From contig JAYKKM010000029.1 of assembly GCA_035772405.1 (NCBI GenBank), positions 469,001 through 533,000 on the forward strand: a stretch of DNA of 64,000 nt. The letters are read 5' to 3'. The position numbers and the translations under genes are program-made. Shown here piece after piece: positions 11,683-25,305 of this stretch. Every line of letters starts with the position of its first letter. Positions within the stretch are counted from its first letter, which is position 1. Under the pieces are notes generated by a model. The model was given only the letters and a program-made list of their open reading frames with translations. It made no database searches and was not told where the DNA came from. This DNA comes from Chrysogorgia sp. JL179-B06 (Eukaryota; Cnidaria; Anthozoa; Scleralcyonacea; Chrysogorgiidae).

Positions 11683-12335
11683 AGAATTCAGTTCGTCTTA
11701 TTTAATGAACTCCGAAAATTATTAGGAATGATAATTTAGAGCTCTTTCATATCTCACGTCGTTCTTCAGATATTTAGACTTATGTAATATGTAAATGAAA
11801 CTTATCATGTCAGAGGTTATCACATTTTTAGATAATCAAGTATATCTTTGAGATTATTCAACAAAATCACTTGAAATTTTGCACATCACGACACTTAGTG
11901 AAACCTAACATTATTACATCAAAATAGTGATGCCAAATTAATTTACTATGTCCATACGATACATGGGCGATCGTCAAGCTCGTATCCTCAGAAAAATGAT
12001 TCTGAGTGCCGGACAGGAATCGAACCTGTAACCTTCTGATTGCCGGTGAGACGCTCTAACCATTGAGCCACCGAGACTCAGATGGAGAGTGAGGTTACAA
12101 TGATGTACTGGTTCGATGATATATGTACTGCCTATGCGGCAGTCACTATAGCAATGTATATATTTACTATGTCTAATTTCTTAATTTTGTAAAAACGTAT
12201 AAGGCACTTGACGTCACAGGTTATCATTTTCATATCACATTAATCTAAATATCTCGAGAACGACGTGAGATATGAAAGAGCCCTAAATTACCACGGAGTT
12301 CATTTAAATAAGACAAACTTAATTTTCGTTTCATA
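11683..12335. mobile_element. Non-autonomous TIR element carrying a tRNA-like core, copy 1
   Basis: Diverged inverted arms of roughly 100 bp: 11690-11790 contains CTTTCATATCTCACGTCGTT, and 12235-12330 contains its inverse AACGACGTGAGATATGAAAG. In the middle is a tRNA-like sequence on the minus strand (12002-12081) with A and B boxes. The anticodon stem is mismatched, so it is a pseudo-tRNA. Confidence 0.65.
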
Positions 12336-14223
12336 GGCACTTAACCTAAACAACAAATTGTTTTTAGATAGTTCATATTAGTAATAATCTATATATTCTC
12401 TGACTCTTCGGTGTTAGCTTAAGAGAGAGAAAAAAAACACAACTTAGAGAAAAGTCTAAAATCCAACCATTAAGTAGGTGGCAGTCTCTTACAAGAGATT
12501 TTAAACACAGTATTTGACTGAGAAATAGAACAGGAATTTGAAAAGGTGGTCACTTACGACTGTGTGGTCGCTTAAAGAGGGTTAACTGTATAACTGGTTA
12601 AAGAACTTGAAAAACAAAGCCTTCAGTCCTGAAAATTAAATATTTTTCCCACAGCTCTTTGGATACCATTATTTACGTTTTGTTATTAAGATGAAAAGAT
12701 CGTGAGTCAAACAATAATTGTATACACTGCATCTGCATGGCGACTTATGAGTTCACTGCGCTTTAGATCTCATGAAGGATAAGCCATGAAAATATATTTT
12801 TCCATTCTGCAAGAAATGTTCTTTCTATACTTTCTATACAGTGAAAATTTGGTGAAACTTCCCAGTCTCAAAGTTCTTGACAAACTCATAGAAAACCCAA
12901 AAAGTTGTGTCACCGATCTTGTTTAGAAAATATAACTGCCAGTAAACCATAGTTTTTTCCCGATGTATAGTTATTTTGACTAAGATTCGATTTCGTCTTG
13001 TTATTTAAAAATCCCTTACAAAAGCACTTAGTTTATAAATACTGGTTGGCATAATACTCGATCATTTTAGATCTACCTAAATGAACTACATTGTATACTG
13101 TATGCAACAAACAATAGACAAATAATAACAAATAAGAAACATTTTCGTGATATATGAATCTTCATTCCAATTCTTGTTACATGTTTTTTAGAAAGAACGA
13201 GAATGAAAAACGTACAATGTTTCAAATTGTAGAAGTGACTTTTTTCTCATTCTTTCATACAGTATATGCTGTAGAGATGATGATAATAAAGTATAGAAAA
13301 AAGGAGATAAGCGTGTGTCTTCGTCAGTTTTCCAAGGTTAAATCCTCAACGTGTGGCATTAGCCCAATATTTCATCTATATGAAACCACGCTACCGCAAA
13401 TTTGTGATTTTTTTAGAAAACTAAAAATTAAGGTAGTATCTCCTTGACCAATTTATTAGTAGCTGATTTACATCTTGAATTAGTAATGCAGATGCAAAAG
13501 TGAGGAATCACCTTAATGTCTTATGGCTTATGTGTCAATTTTATTCCTAGAAAAACTTCATTTTATTTATGTCCTCGTAGGAAATGCAAAAAATGAGACA
13601 TACAGTATCAAGTCGAAGTGATAAACAAGTCGAAGTGATAAACGCAATATTATATGACCGATTATATAAGCACAATATTTTGGTAGCTTACCCAATTTTC
13701 ATCAGCATAAGCCAGTTTGCGTGCACTCATAGATATTTTAACATGCGTTCCAAGATAAGTTTTTTTATAAAACGACGTTTATATTAAAGTGTTTCATAAT
13801 CTGGATGCCCTTTGTAATCGTGCATTTTTAGCAACGGCGTGGTGCCCTAATTTCGCAAAAATGTTATCAGAAATTGCCACCAAAGCACTTCTGGGTTTTG
13901 CAAAATTAAACATTTTCATGGGGGGAATGCCCCAGACCTCCTAGTGGGTTCGACGCCGCGAACACACGCCACAATGTGCTGATTCAAAATGTGCGCCCCC
14001 TTTTGAACAACCCTGGATCCGCCACTGCTCGCAGTAACATATAAAGATAAGATTTCAAAATGACTAAATTTAGCGAATAAGTTAATGTTAAGGTGGCTAT
14101 ATGGTTTTATGACCGCGCGCGAGCTGGTTGCTAATTTCGCAGGAAATTTATTGATAATCGGAACATTTTATGATGTCAGCATGCGTAAAAAAGCAATGCA
14201 AATATCAAGCACTTTCCTCGGTG

Positions 14224-15074
14224 AATGTATTTTCTCGTTAGGGCAATGTATTTGCTCGTTACGGCAATGTATTTGCTCGTCAGGGCAATGTATTTGCTCG
14301 TTACGGCAATGTATTTGCTCGTTAGGGCAATGTATTTGCTCGTTAGGGCAATGTATTCTCTCGTTAGGGCAATGTATTCTCTCGTTAGGGCAATGTATTT
14401 GCTCGTTACGGCAATGTATTTGCTCGTCAGGGCAATGTATTTGCTCGTTACGGCAATGTATTTGCTCGTTAGGGCAATGTATTTGCTCGTTGGGGCAATG
14501 TATTTGCTCGTTAGGGCAATGTATTCTCTCGTTAGGGCAATGTATTTGCTCGTTACGGTAATGTGTTCTCTCGTTACGGCAATGTATTTGCTCGTTAGGG
14601 CAATGTATTCTCTCGTTAGGGCAATGTATTTGCTCGTTAGGGCAATGTATTATCTCGTTAGGGCAATGTATTCTCGTCACAGGGCAATGTATTTTTTCGT
14701 TAGGGCAATGTATTTGCTCGTTAGGGCAATGTATTTGCTCGTCATGGGGCAATGTATTTTTTCGTTAGGGCAATGTATTTGCTCGTCACAGGGCAATGTA
14801 TTTGCTCGTTTAGGGCGATGTATTTGCTCGCTAGGATAATGTATTTGCTTGTTTGGGCAATGTATTTGCTCGTTAGCCAGGGTAATGTATTTGCTCGTTA
14901 GGGCAATGTATTTGATCGTTTGGGCAATGTATTTTCTCGTTTAGGGCAATGTATTTGCCCGCTAAGGCAATGTATTTGCTCGTTAGGGCAATGTATTTCG
15001 TTAGGGCTATGTATTTTCTCGTTTGGGTAATGTATTGTACAAGTATTTCCTCGTTAGGGCAATGTATTTGCTCT
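14224..15074. repeat. 21-bp minisatellite, copy 2
   Basis: Essentially identical to the array at 1570-2420, carried by duplication copy 2. A sequence this unstable being unchanged supports a very recent duplication, or an assembly collapse or expansion. Confidence 0.95.
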
Positions 15075-16424
15075 TCCTTACATAACCTTATATGGAATAC
15101 GTACTATAAGTACAGATGAAGGTTTATTAAAGAGCTGATTGGCGAAAAATTTTACCTGGTTGGTCACATTCTGCTAACCACCTCTGGTCACCAGGCAATG
15201 GCATCCCGGGAAGCATTTCCTGTTAAGACATACAACTTGTTAAGGTACATTTACACACTGTGATTAATCGGCCAATTTATGGTTGAGATGCATGTTAAGG
15301 ACGAGAAACTGTCAGCGGAATGATTTGTGGGCTCATAATCCGTACTCTAATTGCTATTTCTTTTTACTTACCATACATCTAAACCATAAACTGGCCTGAT
15401 TAATCGCAGTGTGTAAACACAATGTAGACACATTGGTGGAAAATTTGGCCCTTCACTGAATCGGCAGTAGTATCATGATTTGGCTCTCCATGTTTTGACT
15501 TGGAATGGAGAATTTGCAAAGATTATGAGACCAACTGATCTGTCATCACATCTATTTCAAGCAGCTGCGAGATCATAACCAAGCTCCAAAAACCTGTCGA
15601 AATATTGAGCTGGATTATTTTCCTCCAGAAACTTCTGCTGTCATTTTTCTTTTGAGCAATTTGACTTGTAGATAAAAGCGTACAAATGTCTTGTAGTTTG
15701 TTTATTAAAAATACAGATTTTCTTTCTCATGAAGGAACGCAACGAGGTTGGAAGGAATGGGAGCGCGTCATCCACTGATTTGTCATCCCATTGGCTAATT
15801 ATAAAGTTACAGTTGGCGACTTGGCGCCCTTTTATGGTTGAACAATAACGAGTACTCAACAATGTGCGCACTATATGTAAATTTATATTAATATTTGGTG
15901 GTTTAATTGGTCAACTTTACTCATAATTTGCGATAACAAAAGATCAGATTCCTATGGGTCACGATTGGCCAGGGAGGTTGAGAACGGATGGGTCACCAAA
16001 TTAGTTTGGATGGGCTTTAAAATTTTTATAGACCTCTTGAGTTGGGCCCTCAAATATTTTTGAAAAATGTCAGTTTATCCTCCAGCCCACCCTAACAGTT
16101 ACTTTATGACGAGTCCCTTACTTGTCCTCGTAAAAAAATATACTGAAATTATGAAAGTAAAGAAAACATACCTTGTAATAAATTGATATTACCAGTTGTA
16201 ACTTGTAAGTTACTCTGAGTTCTCCTGAGTTCTGACACTGACAGTGTTCCAACATAGTTAATATAACCCGACGGGGTTTGGAAGAACGGGTCATGTGACA
16301 AAATATGTTATTGTTCACTGTCACGTGACCACTAAGGTGCATCAGAGCGTTCAATCGAATAGGGTTTTCATAAGCGAAGCGACGAGAAAGTTCACAAAAA
16401 CGTCGATTTAGCTAGTTTTACGAG

Positions 16425-16655
16425 ATGCCGGCAGCCGACTGCTCTATATTTGGTTGTGGCATAAGTCAGAAGCATACTGGAGTAGGAATTTTCCGTATTG
16501 CAATTGAAGAGGACGACTTAGCGAAGAAAACATGGCATGCGTGGATATGTTTTGTATATATATTACGAAGGATCAAGAACTTGAGACGGCATGAAAGGTC
16601 GACTATCGCATCTATGTTTTCGAGAAATCTTTTGAGACAGAATACATTGAATGTT
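16425..16655 (+). pseudogene. THAP-domain first exon of a P-like transposon
   Basis: Begins MPAADCSIFGCGIS and continues with GVGIFRI. The C-x4-C spacing and the small Gly-x-x-x-F element match the start of a THAP zinc finger, the DNA-binding domain of P and Kolobok transposases. The open frame reaches a good donor, GTAAGT, at 16656. The region that should give CEKHFE lies in another frame (FEKSFETEYIE), so the domain is already broken. It lies just inside the left end of the element, as expected for a transposase first exon. It is unlikely to be functional. Confidence 0.6.
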
Positions 16656-17365
16656 GTAAGTATATTTTTGATATTTCTATAAGTAATACGGCATTAACCT
16701 GTAAAACAAGACAAACGTTGGACAAGTGCGTCGACCATTCCATGGACAATATAAACGAAGACAAATAGCTTATTTGTGTTTATTTATCAATAAGCAACTG
16801 TCTCATACAGTATGTGATTTAAAACTTATACATTTGTTTGACATACATTAATTCAAAAGTAACGAACCGTAGACCGAAGTATGTTTCTTTACCCGTTTAG
16901 TTTCGAGACGTAAGAGACAAGTCCCGGAGCAGTGTCTTCGATAAATTTACCAGTGAAGAGAAAATTTATGAATTAAAAAAGAATTAGATTTTGCCTTTGA
17001 AGATGATATGATGGCCAAAAACTAAGGATGAGGAAGTATTGTTTTTCAGTTCTTCCACTCAACCTATAAACTGATTTAGCTTCTTATTATACACTGGTCT
17101 GTTGCTGCCAATCCAACTGATTTATCTTCCTAATACAATGGTTTGCTGTTAATCCAACTCAACTACAGTATAACTGGTCAGCTACTGCTCGTCTAACTCA
17201 ACTATAAATAAACTGTTTTATCTGCAGGCCTGCTGATCATGCTGAAATCTGTTCTGTTGCTACAGAAACTCATCCTATTTCTTGACAGATTATAAACATC
17301 ACAGCTTGCAATTCACTAAAGTGTGTGTGTATAGTCTTATTATATGTATATATAGAGGATATTAC

Positions 17366-17463
17366 ATGGTGGTGCGAAGATATGAATTTTCTCTTCGAGT
17401 GGTAAAAATAATTTTTTTATGAATGAGCCGAGAAGATAAAATTCATATCTTCAAGCCACCTTG
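17366..17463. repeat. Short foldback element (MITE-like), copy 2
   Basis: Second copy of the foldback described at 4713-4810, carried by the tandem duplication. Confidence 0.75.
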
Positions 17464-19806
17464 TAATTTTCTTTTTATTATATAGATTCAATGCAAAAGG
17501 TGGGAAAATGTTTAATCACGTGATCAATATCTAAACTAGTGAGGATATGGAAAATATTCACTGCATATTTCTTAGTAAAACACTCCCATCTGTATAATAA
17601 ATAGTCTTATATATAGTTATATATATATAGATATAGTTGTAATATACTGTAATAATAAATAAATATGAATTTAAAATATTAATTGTGTAGAATTATTTCC
17701 TAATCCTGCCTAGACTCTTGATGTGTTGCAAGGTTCTGGCAAAAAGTTTTGGGAGACAAAATGCTCATGTTTTGAGAAAGATCCTTCTTTCAGATTTGAA
17801 GAGATCTTGCTCGTTATTATTTTGTTCCACATAATTTAGCAGTACACCATCTTTTATGTTGATAAGATTAGGAAGGCTAGGTTAACCATCAAGTATGGTT
17901 TATAGACAATTACATCTTGTCACTGGGTTTCTTCAACTGTTTGCATAAAACTTTCTTTCTTTGAGTGTATGCTGACTTAGTTTGTAATTATTGACAATAT
18001 CCTAACAAAAGAAAAAGTTAAGACCTAACAGTAATATATAATTTAACATTAAATTTAACAGGGGGGTGAGGACAGAGTCTGCTTTCGCAGACTAATTTTG
18101 ATATTTCTACGTCACAATTCAATAATGTTGCATCACAAGATTTTCACGGGAAGAAGTCAAGACTTCATACACTATTTTGTCCACAGGTGGACTAGTGAAC
18201 TTGTCTTTATTGACGTGTACTTCCTATAATCTAACTCCAACACCTCTGCAATGCTGATAACCCATGGATGGGGAGCCCAAAGTCCACCCGTATGGTTGTT
18301 CGCATTGATGAGATCAAGGCTTGAAGTTCTTTGTTCATGGTGGAATGCCATCTGATCTTGAGCAGTTTTTGCTTTTTTGATATGTTGACCGTATTACATA
18401 GCCAGCCAAATAAGATAAAGGCCAAATTCCTGGGGAAATTCCTAAAATTAATGCAAAATTACATTGAGATTTGAGATGGCGGCAACAAGATTATTACACA
18501 ATGATTCCAGGTGAGGGTAGTTATGTTCTATTAAGCTGTTTACAAAACCAGAAATTATGGAGAAAATCCATAAAACTATTAAATTATGAAATGAGTACCA
18601 TACAACTATTTTATGAAAGAAAATATTGAAATAAATACCTCAGGATCAGATATTTCTTTTATATCACTATCAACTTGTTCAAGGAATCCAATCAAGCGTT
18701 CAGGAAGGTGGATGACCATTAAGAACAATCTTTTGGTCACTATACGAGTGAAAGTTGTTATTTGTAGTTCCATACAACTTTTAAATTTCAAAACGTCATA
18801 CTATTGATCGCTTCGACAAACGAATCGCTTGGTAGTAGCTTAATAACTCTGCAACGTGTTTCTTCTTGTAAAGTTTTTCGTCGGCTAAATGCTGACCGAT
18901 GTCACGGATAATATAATTTATAAAACAGTGCACTTCAAACCCTGTGTTCAAACTGAACTTTCTCAGTACTTCCATATGACCATATCAAGCAGCGCAATGG
19001 TCTGTTGAAAATCGTCTTCAAACGCCGAACCGAGCTTTCTGGAAGTTCAAATTGATTCCCCTCCTCTACTTCCATGTATGCTGTACTTGTCGACGCTATC
19101 GCTTCACTAAAACCTTCTCAAAACGCAATTTATTCAAAGATTTGTGGTTTTGCATAAGGCGACAGAACTACGAATTCCAGCTTTGATGCACCATAATTGT
19201 CACGTGATGTACCTTCTCAACATCCCTCTCAAACAGGTCACGTGTTCCTTTGAAGTTCGCCGGCCTTCCAAACCCCGTCGGGTTATATTAACTATGGTTC
19301 CAACGAGAGTGAATGTATACGTTGAAAATGTGGGAATATATGCACAAACGCTCTTAATACCGAATGTGGGATAGAATAACTACTGGGCACGCTCGTTCTC
19401 CGCCACGTCGTACACGTCGTACACACGCTTGAATAAATTAACACAAACTTAAAAATAGTGACGTCATCGGTGGAGCATAAGGCTCAAAACCGGACTCAAA
19501 ACCCCTCTTCTGTATACTACTTCAGCAAAACAGCAATTTTAGCAAAGGAAAGAGTATACAGATCGATCGAGACATTCGAGACAGCTCACTGCAGCTCATG
19601 GCGTTGCGAGTTCAGAAAATATCATGGCCGTGGTACAACTTCCGTGTAAAATAATAACGCTCTGGAGTATGGATGTAACTCTACGCGTACGTCACAAAAC
19701 GTCATAAAACTGAACATCTTTCCGTGCGGACAACATTTTCACATATCGCGATTTGGTCGACTATACATAGGTCCGCGAAGAGATCTGTGCACGAAACACT
19801 GTAATA

Positions 19807-20166
19807 GGGGCTTCGGTGGTCTAGTGGTCAGTGCCACTGCCTCCTACCTCTGAGGTCAAGAGTTCGAATCCTGTGTTCGGACATTTGATCGCACGTGGAA
19901 AGAGTTGGTCAACACTCTGCCGAAAGTCGTGGGTTTTCTCCGGGTTCTCCGGTTTCCTCCGACAGGGAAGTTAACAGGGCGGGTTAGGATAAATAGTTAG
20001 GAAAACTAATGATGATAAAAACTGTAAAAATAAATAGTTAAGGTTAACTGATTGGGGTACTGGGTACTAGGTACTGAATATAATAGAATAAATTATCGAT
20101 GTTGTAAAGCGCATTTGATCATATACATATGCTAATTTGCGCTATATAAATAGTAAACATCATTTA
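19807..20166 (+). mobile_element. tRNA-derived SINE, copy 2
   Basis: Copy of the SINE at 7154-7513 in the second tandem unit, with no difference noticed. Confidence 0.75.
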
Positions 20167-20210
20167 ACCCATACAAATTCAAAATACTACTTCCAAACAC
20201 TGAAGTACCG

Positions 20211-23200
20211 TCATTTAACGTCCCTTGTCTTTTGAATATCTTCAGCTAGTTCTGGGTCCTGACGACGTATATCTTCAACAATTTTATCCATACGATACCT
20301 GAATGAAAGGAGCGGAGTTTTCTCCCACATATCTCTAGTTTTGTAGCTGATATGGAATAAACCAAACGCAACAACTTCTCCTGAAGAGGAGTACAGAGGT
20401 ACTCCAAATTTATCGAATGTATTTGACGCAGAATGAAAGACTAGAGAATCCTTTGCTCTTTCCAGCATGTCGAAATCAAATCCACTTACTGAATCAAATG
20501 TTAGTTGTGGAATGTCATCGCCAGAGCAAGGTATGGATCTGCTTTTCGCCCAATTTATCAAACTTTCTGGGTAGGGGATTTCTTCATTATCTGAATCGGG
20601 CATAAATTGGCTTGAGATAGAAGGTGCTGGTTTTGGTGTGTAATATGATCGAATAAATGAAGTATTCGATTTAATGACTGCATAATCTAGGTCAGAATCT
20701 TTATCTGAGCAGCAAACCAGTTGGTACTCTTTCTCTTTCAACGCACATCGAGACGAATTGGTGCAGGTCAATTTTAGTATTGGATAGTATTGAGCTTCTA
20801 TAACAACTTTATTTGTGGTCATCAAGTAAGCATTAGGAAGTAGCCATCCATATGCGCCAATATCACGTTCTTCACCACTACTGTTGTACTGCGTAATGCA
20901 GAACACATCAAAGGGAGCACGATACTTGCGCCATCTCATTTCTAAGAAATAGATCTTTGTCAGAACATGAAAATAGCTGCTCAGACATACTGCATAAACA
21001 AGTTAGCAGAACAATGCCATATTTAAAACAAGATTCTTACTAGAATCTATAATCTGAAGAACGCAGTCATGGTAATTGTATTGTTAGAATAGCGTTCTTA
21101 ATTCTGTAAATTAGGGTCTCTATGAAAATCAGTAATATGTGAATGAAGCACTCCTCGACATATTTTAATAAAATAAATAATAAATAAATTTTAAATTGTG
21201 AAAGTCTGTAGAGTAAATATTGTTAGAAAAATTATAGACATGCTGTTTTTAATTTACCAGCGTTAGATATCATCATCGACATGACTTATTTAATGCACAG
21301 CATATGACAACATAGTTTACTTATAATTTGTATTTTTAATGTGGCTAAATGAAATTTAGCAAAGCAAAGTGAAAAGGTGGAAAATTGCCAAGAATTTTAG
21401 TGATAAAATACTGACGTTTCGAGCGGAACCCTTCATCAGAGTAAGACTTACTCCGCTCGAAACGTCAGTATTTCGTCACTAAATTCTTGGCAGTTTACCA
21501 CCTTTTCACTTTGTCATATATTCAAAACACTGTCTACGCAGCACTTTACTTTTTTATTGCTCTCGGATAAATGGAATTTAGGCTAGGTGTTCAAAATAAT
21601 CTTTACTTCCTAATGAGGATATAAAAGCCAATTTAGACGCACATAAAATAATTATTTAAAATGGCGGCCATTATGAAATAGGTCTATATAAATAATAGTG
21701 CAAGCATACTAACCAAGTGGGACCGTACGACGATCTGCATGATGAGCACCGTGGCTTACTCCAAATTTGCAGGCATAGTCCTCTTCTTTATTCGTTTTCG
21801 ATCTTCTGATCTTTCGATCCAATGCTTCTAGCTCTTTTCTACAAACTCGCCATAAATGTTCATCACCACGATAGCGTTTCACTTTGTAAATATGATTCTC
21901 ATATTTATCTGAAGTAAGCCAGTCCACTACAGTTTTATGAAAAACTGTTAAACTATCATCATAAACAAGCAACAGTGCGGATATGCTTTCGTTCACCTTT
22001 TGAATAATACTCTTAAGAATAATTTCAGGACGGGATTTCCCTGACAGAGAAGATTCCGACAAACCAAGACCTTCACCGATAAAAGTTAGTGGAAGGGGAC
22101 CTTGAGCCACGGCCACCATTTCCAAAATCCGATAAAAGTCGATGTTTGGATCCACTTTCACTATTTCTGCTTTCAGGCGATCGAAATATTCCTTGTAAAC
22201 AGCAGAGATACTTCGAGGAATAATGTCTAAATTTATCTTTCCTGTTATTTTGCTGTATTTTTGGAGCGCCGCCAGAAGATGAAAGGCAAAAAGAAACGAG
22301 CCTTGGCACTTACCAACCAATTCATCGACAATTTCTTCAGAATGCGTGAGACTGGAGAGACCATTTTGGAGGAAACATCTTATATCTCTCTTATTATCTT
22401 CATCATTAGGTAGGATTTCTACCGGTTTCAAATGATACAAGGTCATCTGCACTGGTAATTCTGGTCGGCTAGTGATAAAAACTTTGATCGACTTTGGAAG
22501 CTTTGGAAACTCCTCTGATATGACTTTTAACAGCTCACTTTTTCCTCCACTTTCACTCTCGTCAAGAGCATCAATTACGATCAGCATAGTTTCCCTTTCT
22601 CCTAGTTCGTGCAGAGGGTCGTGTAGAAGCACACGAAAAGCATCTGGAACAGTGTCTCTGGAGTGAGGTCGCTCCAACTGCTCGATGAGTTTTTCTTGAA
22701 ACCCAGGGATGTTTTCACAAAAATGACTTGCAAGAGACTCCAGCATCTTTAGCGGATTACGATAATCTGCAAAGTTAAATCGACAGAAATGATAGCCAGC
22801 TAACTGTCTTTTTTTCTCGTAAACTTTGCAAACTTTTGCAGCAAACACGCTCTTTCCAACCCCTGGGCCAGCGGTAAGCACCATGACTCTAGAATCTGGC
22901 TTCTTCCTATACCAGAATTTAACTCGATCGAGAAGCCATTCTCTAGTGCCAGCGTGAAACGACTTGATAAGTTGCTGACGATCTCCGGTAAATTTGAACT
23001 TCGCTAAATCAAGGAGTAAACGTTGCCGAGAACGTTTATTTCTAAACTTGTTAGCGATCGTTTGCAAGACATGTGTTTCGTGCGACAATAATTGTAAATT
23101 GGATAAAGACGCAGAGACACCGGAATCACTTTCGACATTTTCTTGACGACGGCGTTTTGCCGTATGCTTGATTTCTTGCGTGATGGTGTTATTCGATTGA

Positions 23201-23234
23201 GGAGTAGAGTCTGCTACAATTGCATAATTCATCT
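20211..23234 (-). CDS. NACHT ATPase fused to trypsin-like pseudoprotease, copy 2
   Basis: Exons 21714-23234 (NACHT) and 20211-20941 (trypsin-like). The encoded protein is identical to that of copy 1, with the same splice sites and phases. This copy is closest to the Death domain and initiator exons at 36141-36997 on the same strand, so it is the better candidate for a complete Death-NACHT-pseudotrypsin gene. The NACHT exon begins with two bases completing a codon, which fits the one-base overhang left by the Death exon or by the Gly-rich exon. Joining across about 13 kb of intron is inference and needs transcript evidence. Confidence 0.8.
21365..21513. repeat. Foldback element in the NACHT-trypsin intron, copy 2
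   Basis: Second copy of the foldback at 8712-8860, in the matching intron 20942-21713. Confidence 0.85.
21592..21689. repeat. Single arm of a foldback family, copy 2
   Basis: Copy of the half-element at 8939-9036 in the second tandem unit. Confidence 0.65.
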
Positions 23235-23460
23235 CTAAATAAGTAAAATGTATATATGTTATTAACCAAACAGTTGATCTAAGTCTAGACTGAAGAGCGA
23301 AGGGTACATTGTGTACTATAGTTCGTACGTTTGGACAAACGTCTACTGCTAAATCAGCAGTATATTAATGTCTATATATGTATTTTATCAGATAAATGAT
23401 AAATGTTACATCCAGCTTGGTTATTTCAATATAGTAAATTGTTTGGTACTCAAGCTATAA

Positions 23461-23883
23461 CGCAATTTCAGAAAATGTTTCTGAGTCCCAGACGGGAATC
23501 GAACCCACAACCTTCTGATCTCCGGTTAGATGCTCTAACCATTGAGCTACCAGAACTCAGATAGTAGAACAAAAGTACTGAAAGTGCGACATACGTACTG
23601 ATAATTCAGCGGTCTCGATATGTCTGTATATAATTTGCTATATTGCCAACCAAGCTGCAAGTCACATTTAATATATTCTGACAAAGATATACACTAACTA
23701 TAGGTTGACGTTGTGTATATAGTATAATTATAGTTGTAACTAGGTAATAACTAGTACACAACGTAGCCTTCGCTCTGCTATCTGAGTTCTGGTAGCTCGA
23801 TGGTTAGAGCGTCTAACCGGAGATCAGAAAGTCGCGGGTTCGATTCCCATCTGGGGCTCAGAAACGGCATTTTTCTGAGTTCG
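23461..23883. mobile_element. Foldback element with tRNA-like arms, copy 2
   Basis: Copy of 10808-11230 in the second tandem unit, with tRNA-like arms at 23481-23560 (minus) and 23782-23861 (plus). Confidence 0.7.
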
Positions 23884-24335
23884 CATTAAAAGCTCGAGTA
23901 TAACAAACAAGCAAGAAGACTTATTTAAACTTGAATAAATTTAAATATGTTTCTGGATTAAGCCAGTAAATGCCTACTTTTCTAATACGGCACTTGTCCA
24001 ATTTTTCCTATTACTGAAATTTAAAGCTAAAATGGTCCATTCGAACTGCAAGTTATATAGTTGATTCTTTCGTAAGAGACCAGCTCGGGGTCAGGAGGAA
24101 GTGGTCACTTACGGGAGATGGTCGCATATAGGAGAATGTTCACCACAGGACCCAAACCTAGTGTAATTTATACCGCGCGTGATTGATAATAACAATGATG
24201 TAATGATGCATCAAATAATTTCACTATACTGTATTCATGGATATCATTTCTCATGTTTCTTGGCTAAAAACTGTTTCTTAACAATGACTTTAATCTTGTT
24301 ACAGTAGCATAGAACGTTAACAAAGATTAAAATGG

Positions 24336-24988
24336 AGAATTCAGTTCGTCTTATTTAATGAACTCCGAAAATTATTAGGAATGATAATTTAGAGCTCTTT
24401 CATATCTCACGTCGTTCTTCAGATATTTAGACTTATGTAATATGTAAATGAAACTTATCATGTCAGAGGTTATCACATTTTTAGATAATCAAGTATATCT
24501 TTGAGATTATTCAACAAAATCACTTGAAATTTTGCACATCACGACACTTAGTGAAACCTAACATTATTACATCAAAATAGTGATGCCAAATTAATTTACT
24601 ATGTCCATACGATACATGGGCGATCGTCAAGCTCGTATCCTCAGAAAAATGATTCTGAGTGCCGGACAGGAATCGAACCTGTAACCTTCTGATTGCCGGT
24701 GAGACGCTCTAACCATTGAGCCACCGAGACTCAGATGGAGAGTGAGGTTACAATGATGTACTGGTTCGATGATATATGTACTGCCTATGCGGCAGTCACT
24801 ATAGCAATGTATATATTTACTATGTCTAATTTCTTAATTTTGTAAAAACGTATAAGGCACTTGACGTCACAGGTTATCATTTTCATATCACATTAATCTA
24901 AATATCTCGAGAACGACGTGAGATATGAAAGAGCCCTAAATTACCACGGAGTTCATTTAAATAAGACAAACTTAATTTTCGTTTCATA
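24336..24988. mobile_element. Non-autonomous TIR element carrying a tRNA-like core, copy 2
   Basis: Copy of 11683-12335 in the second tandem unit; tRNA-like core at 24655-24734 (minus). Confidence 0.65.
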
Positions 24989-25305
24989 GGCACTTAACCT
25001 AAACAACAAATTGTTTTTAGATAGTTCATATTAGTAATAATCTATATATTCTCTGACTCTTCGGTGTTAGCTTAAGAGAGAAAAAAAACACAACTTAGAG
25101 AAAAGTCTAAAATCCAACCATTAAGTAGGTGGCAGTCTCTTACAAGAGATTTTAAACACAGTATTTGACTGAGAAATAGAACAGGAATTTGAAAAGGTGG
25201 TCACTTACGACTGTGTGGTCGCTTAAAGAGGGTTAACTGTATAACTGGTTAAAGAACTTGAAAAACAAAGCCTTCAGTCCTGAAAATTAAATATTTTTCC
25301 CACAG

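Larger units (their letters stand above)
1..12654. repeat. Tandem segmental duplication, copy 1
   Basis: The first 12,654 bases recur almost unchanged at 12655 and again, truncated, at 25306. The start CTCTTTGGATACC is found at 1, 12655 and 25306. Differences from copy 2 seen by eye are few: an extra T near 3800, C versus A near 5630, and a shorter purine run near 12430 in copy 2. The window starts inside the repeat, so the array may continue to the left. Such low divergence means a very recent duplication, ongoing homogenisation, or an assembly artefact. Confidence 0.95.
16254..19296. mobile_element. P-element-like DNA transposon with THAP relic, copy 2
   Basis: Same element in duplication copy 2, with target duplication GTTCCAAC at 16246-16253 and 19297-19304. 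It lacks the single T insertion that disrupts the THAP reading frame of copy 1, so it carries the better-preserved coding start. Confidence 0.75.
12655..25305. repeat. Tandem segmental duplication, copy 2
   Basis: This is the complete second copy of the unit of about 12.65 kb, with the same order of minisatellite, THAP transposon, SINE, pseudo-trypsin exon, NACHT exon and tRNA-like elements. Features are offset from copy 1 by 12,654 bases before the single-base indel near 3800 and by 12,653 after it. Confidence 0.95.

Noticed and set aside
12002..12081. Functional tRNA-Ala gene (apparent GGC anticodon)
   Set aside because: The anticodon stem is mismatched and the sequence sits inside a TIR element.
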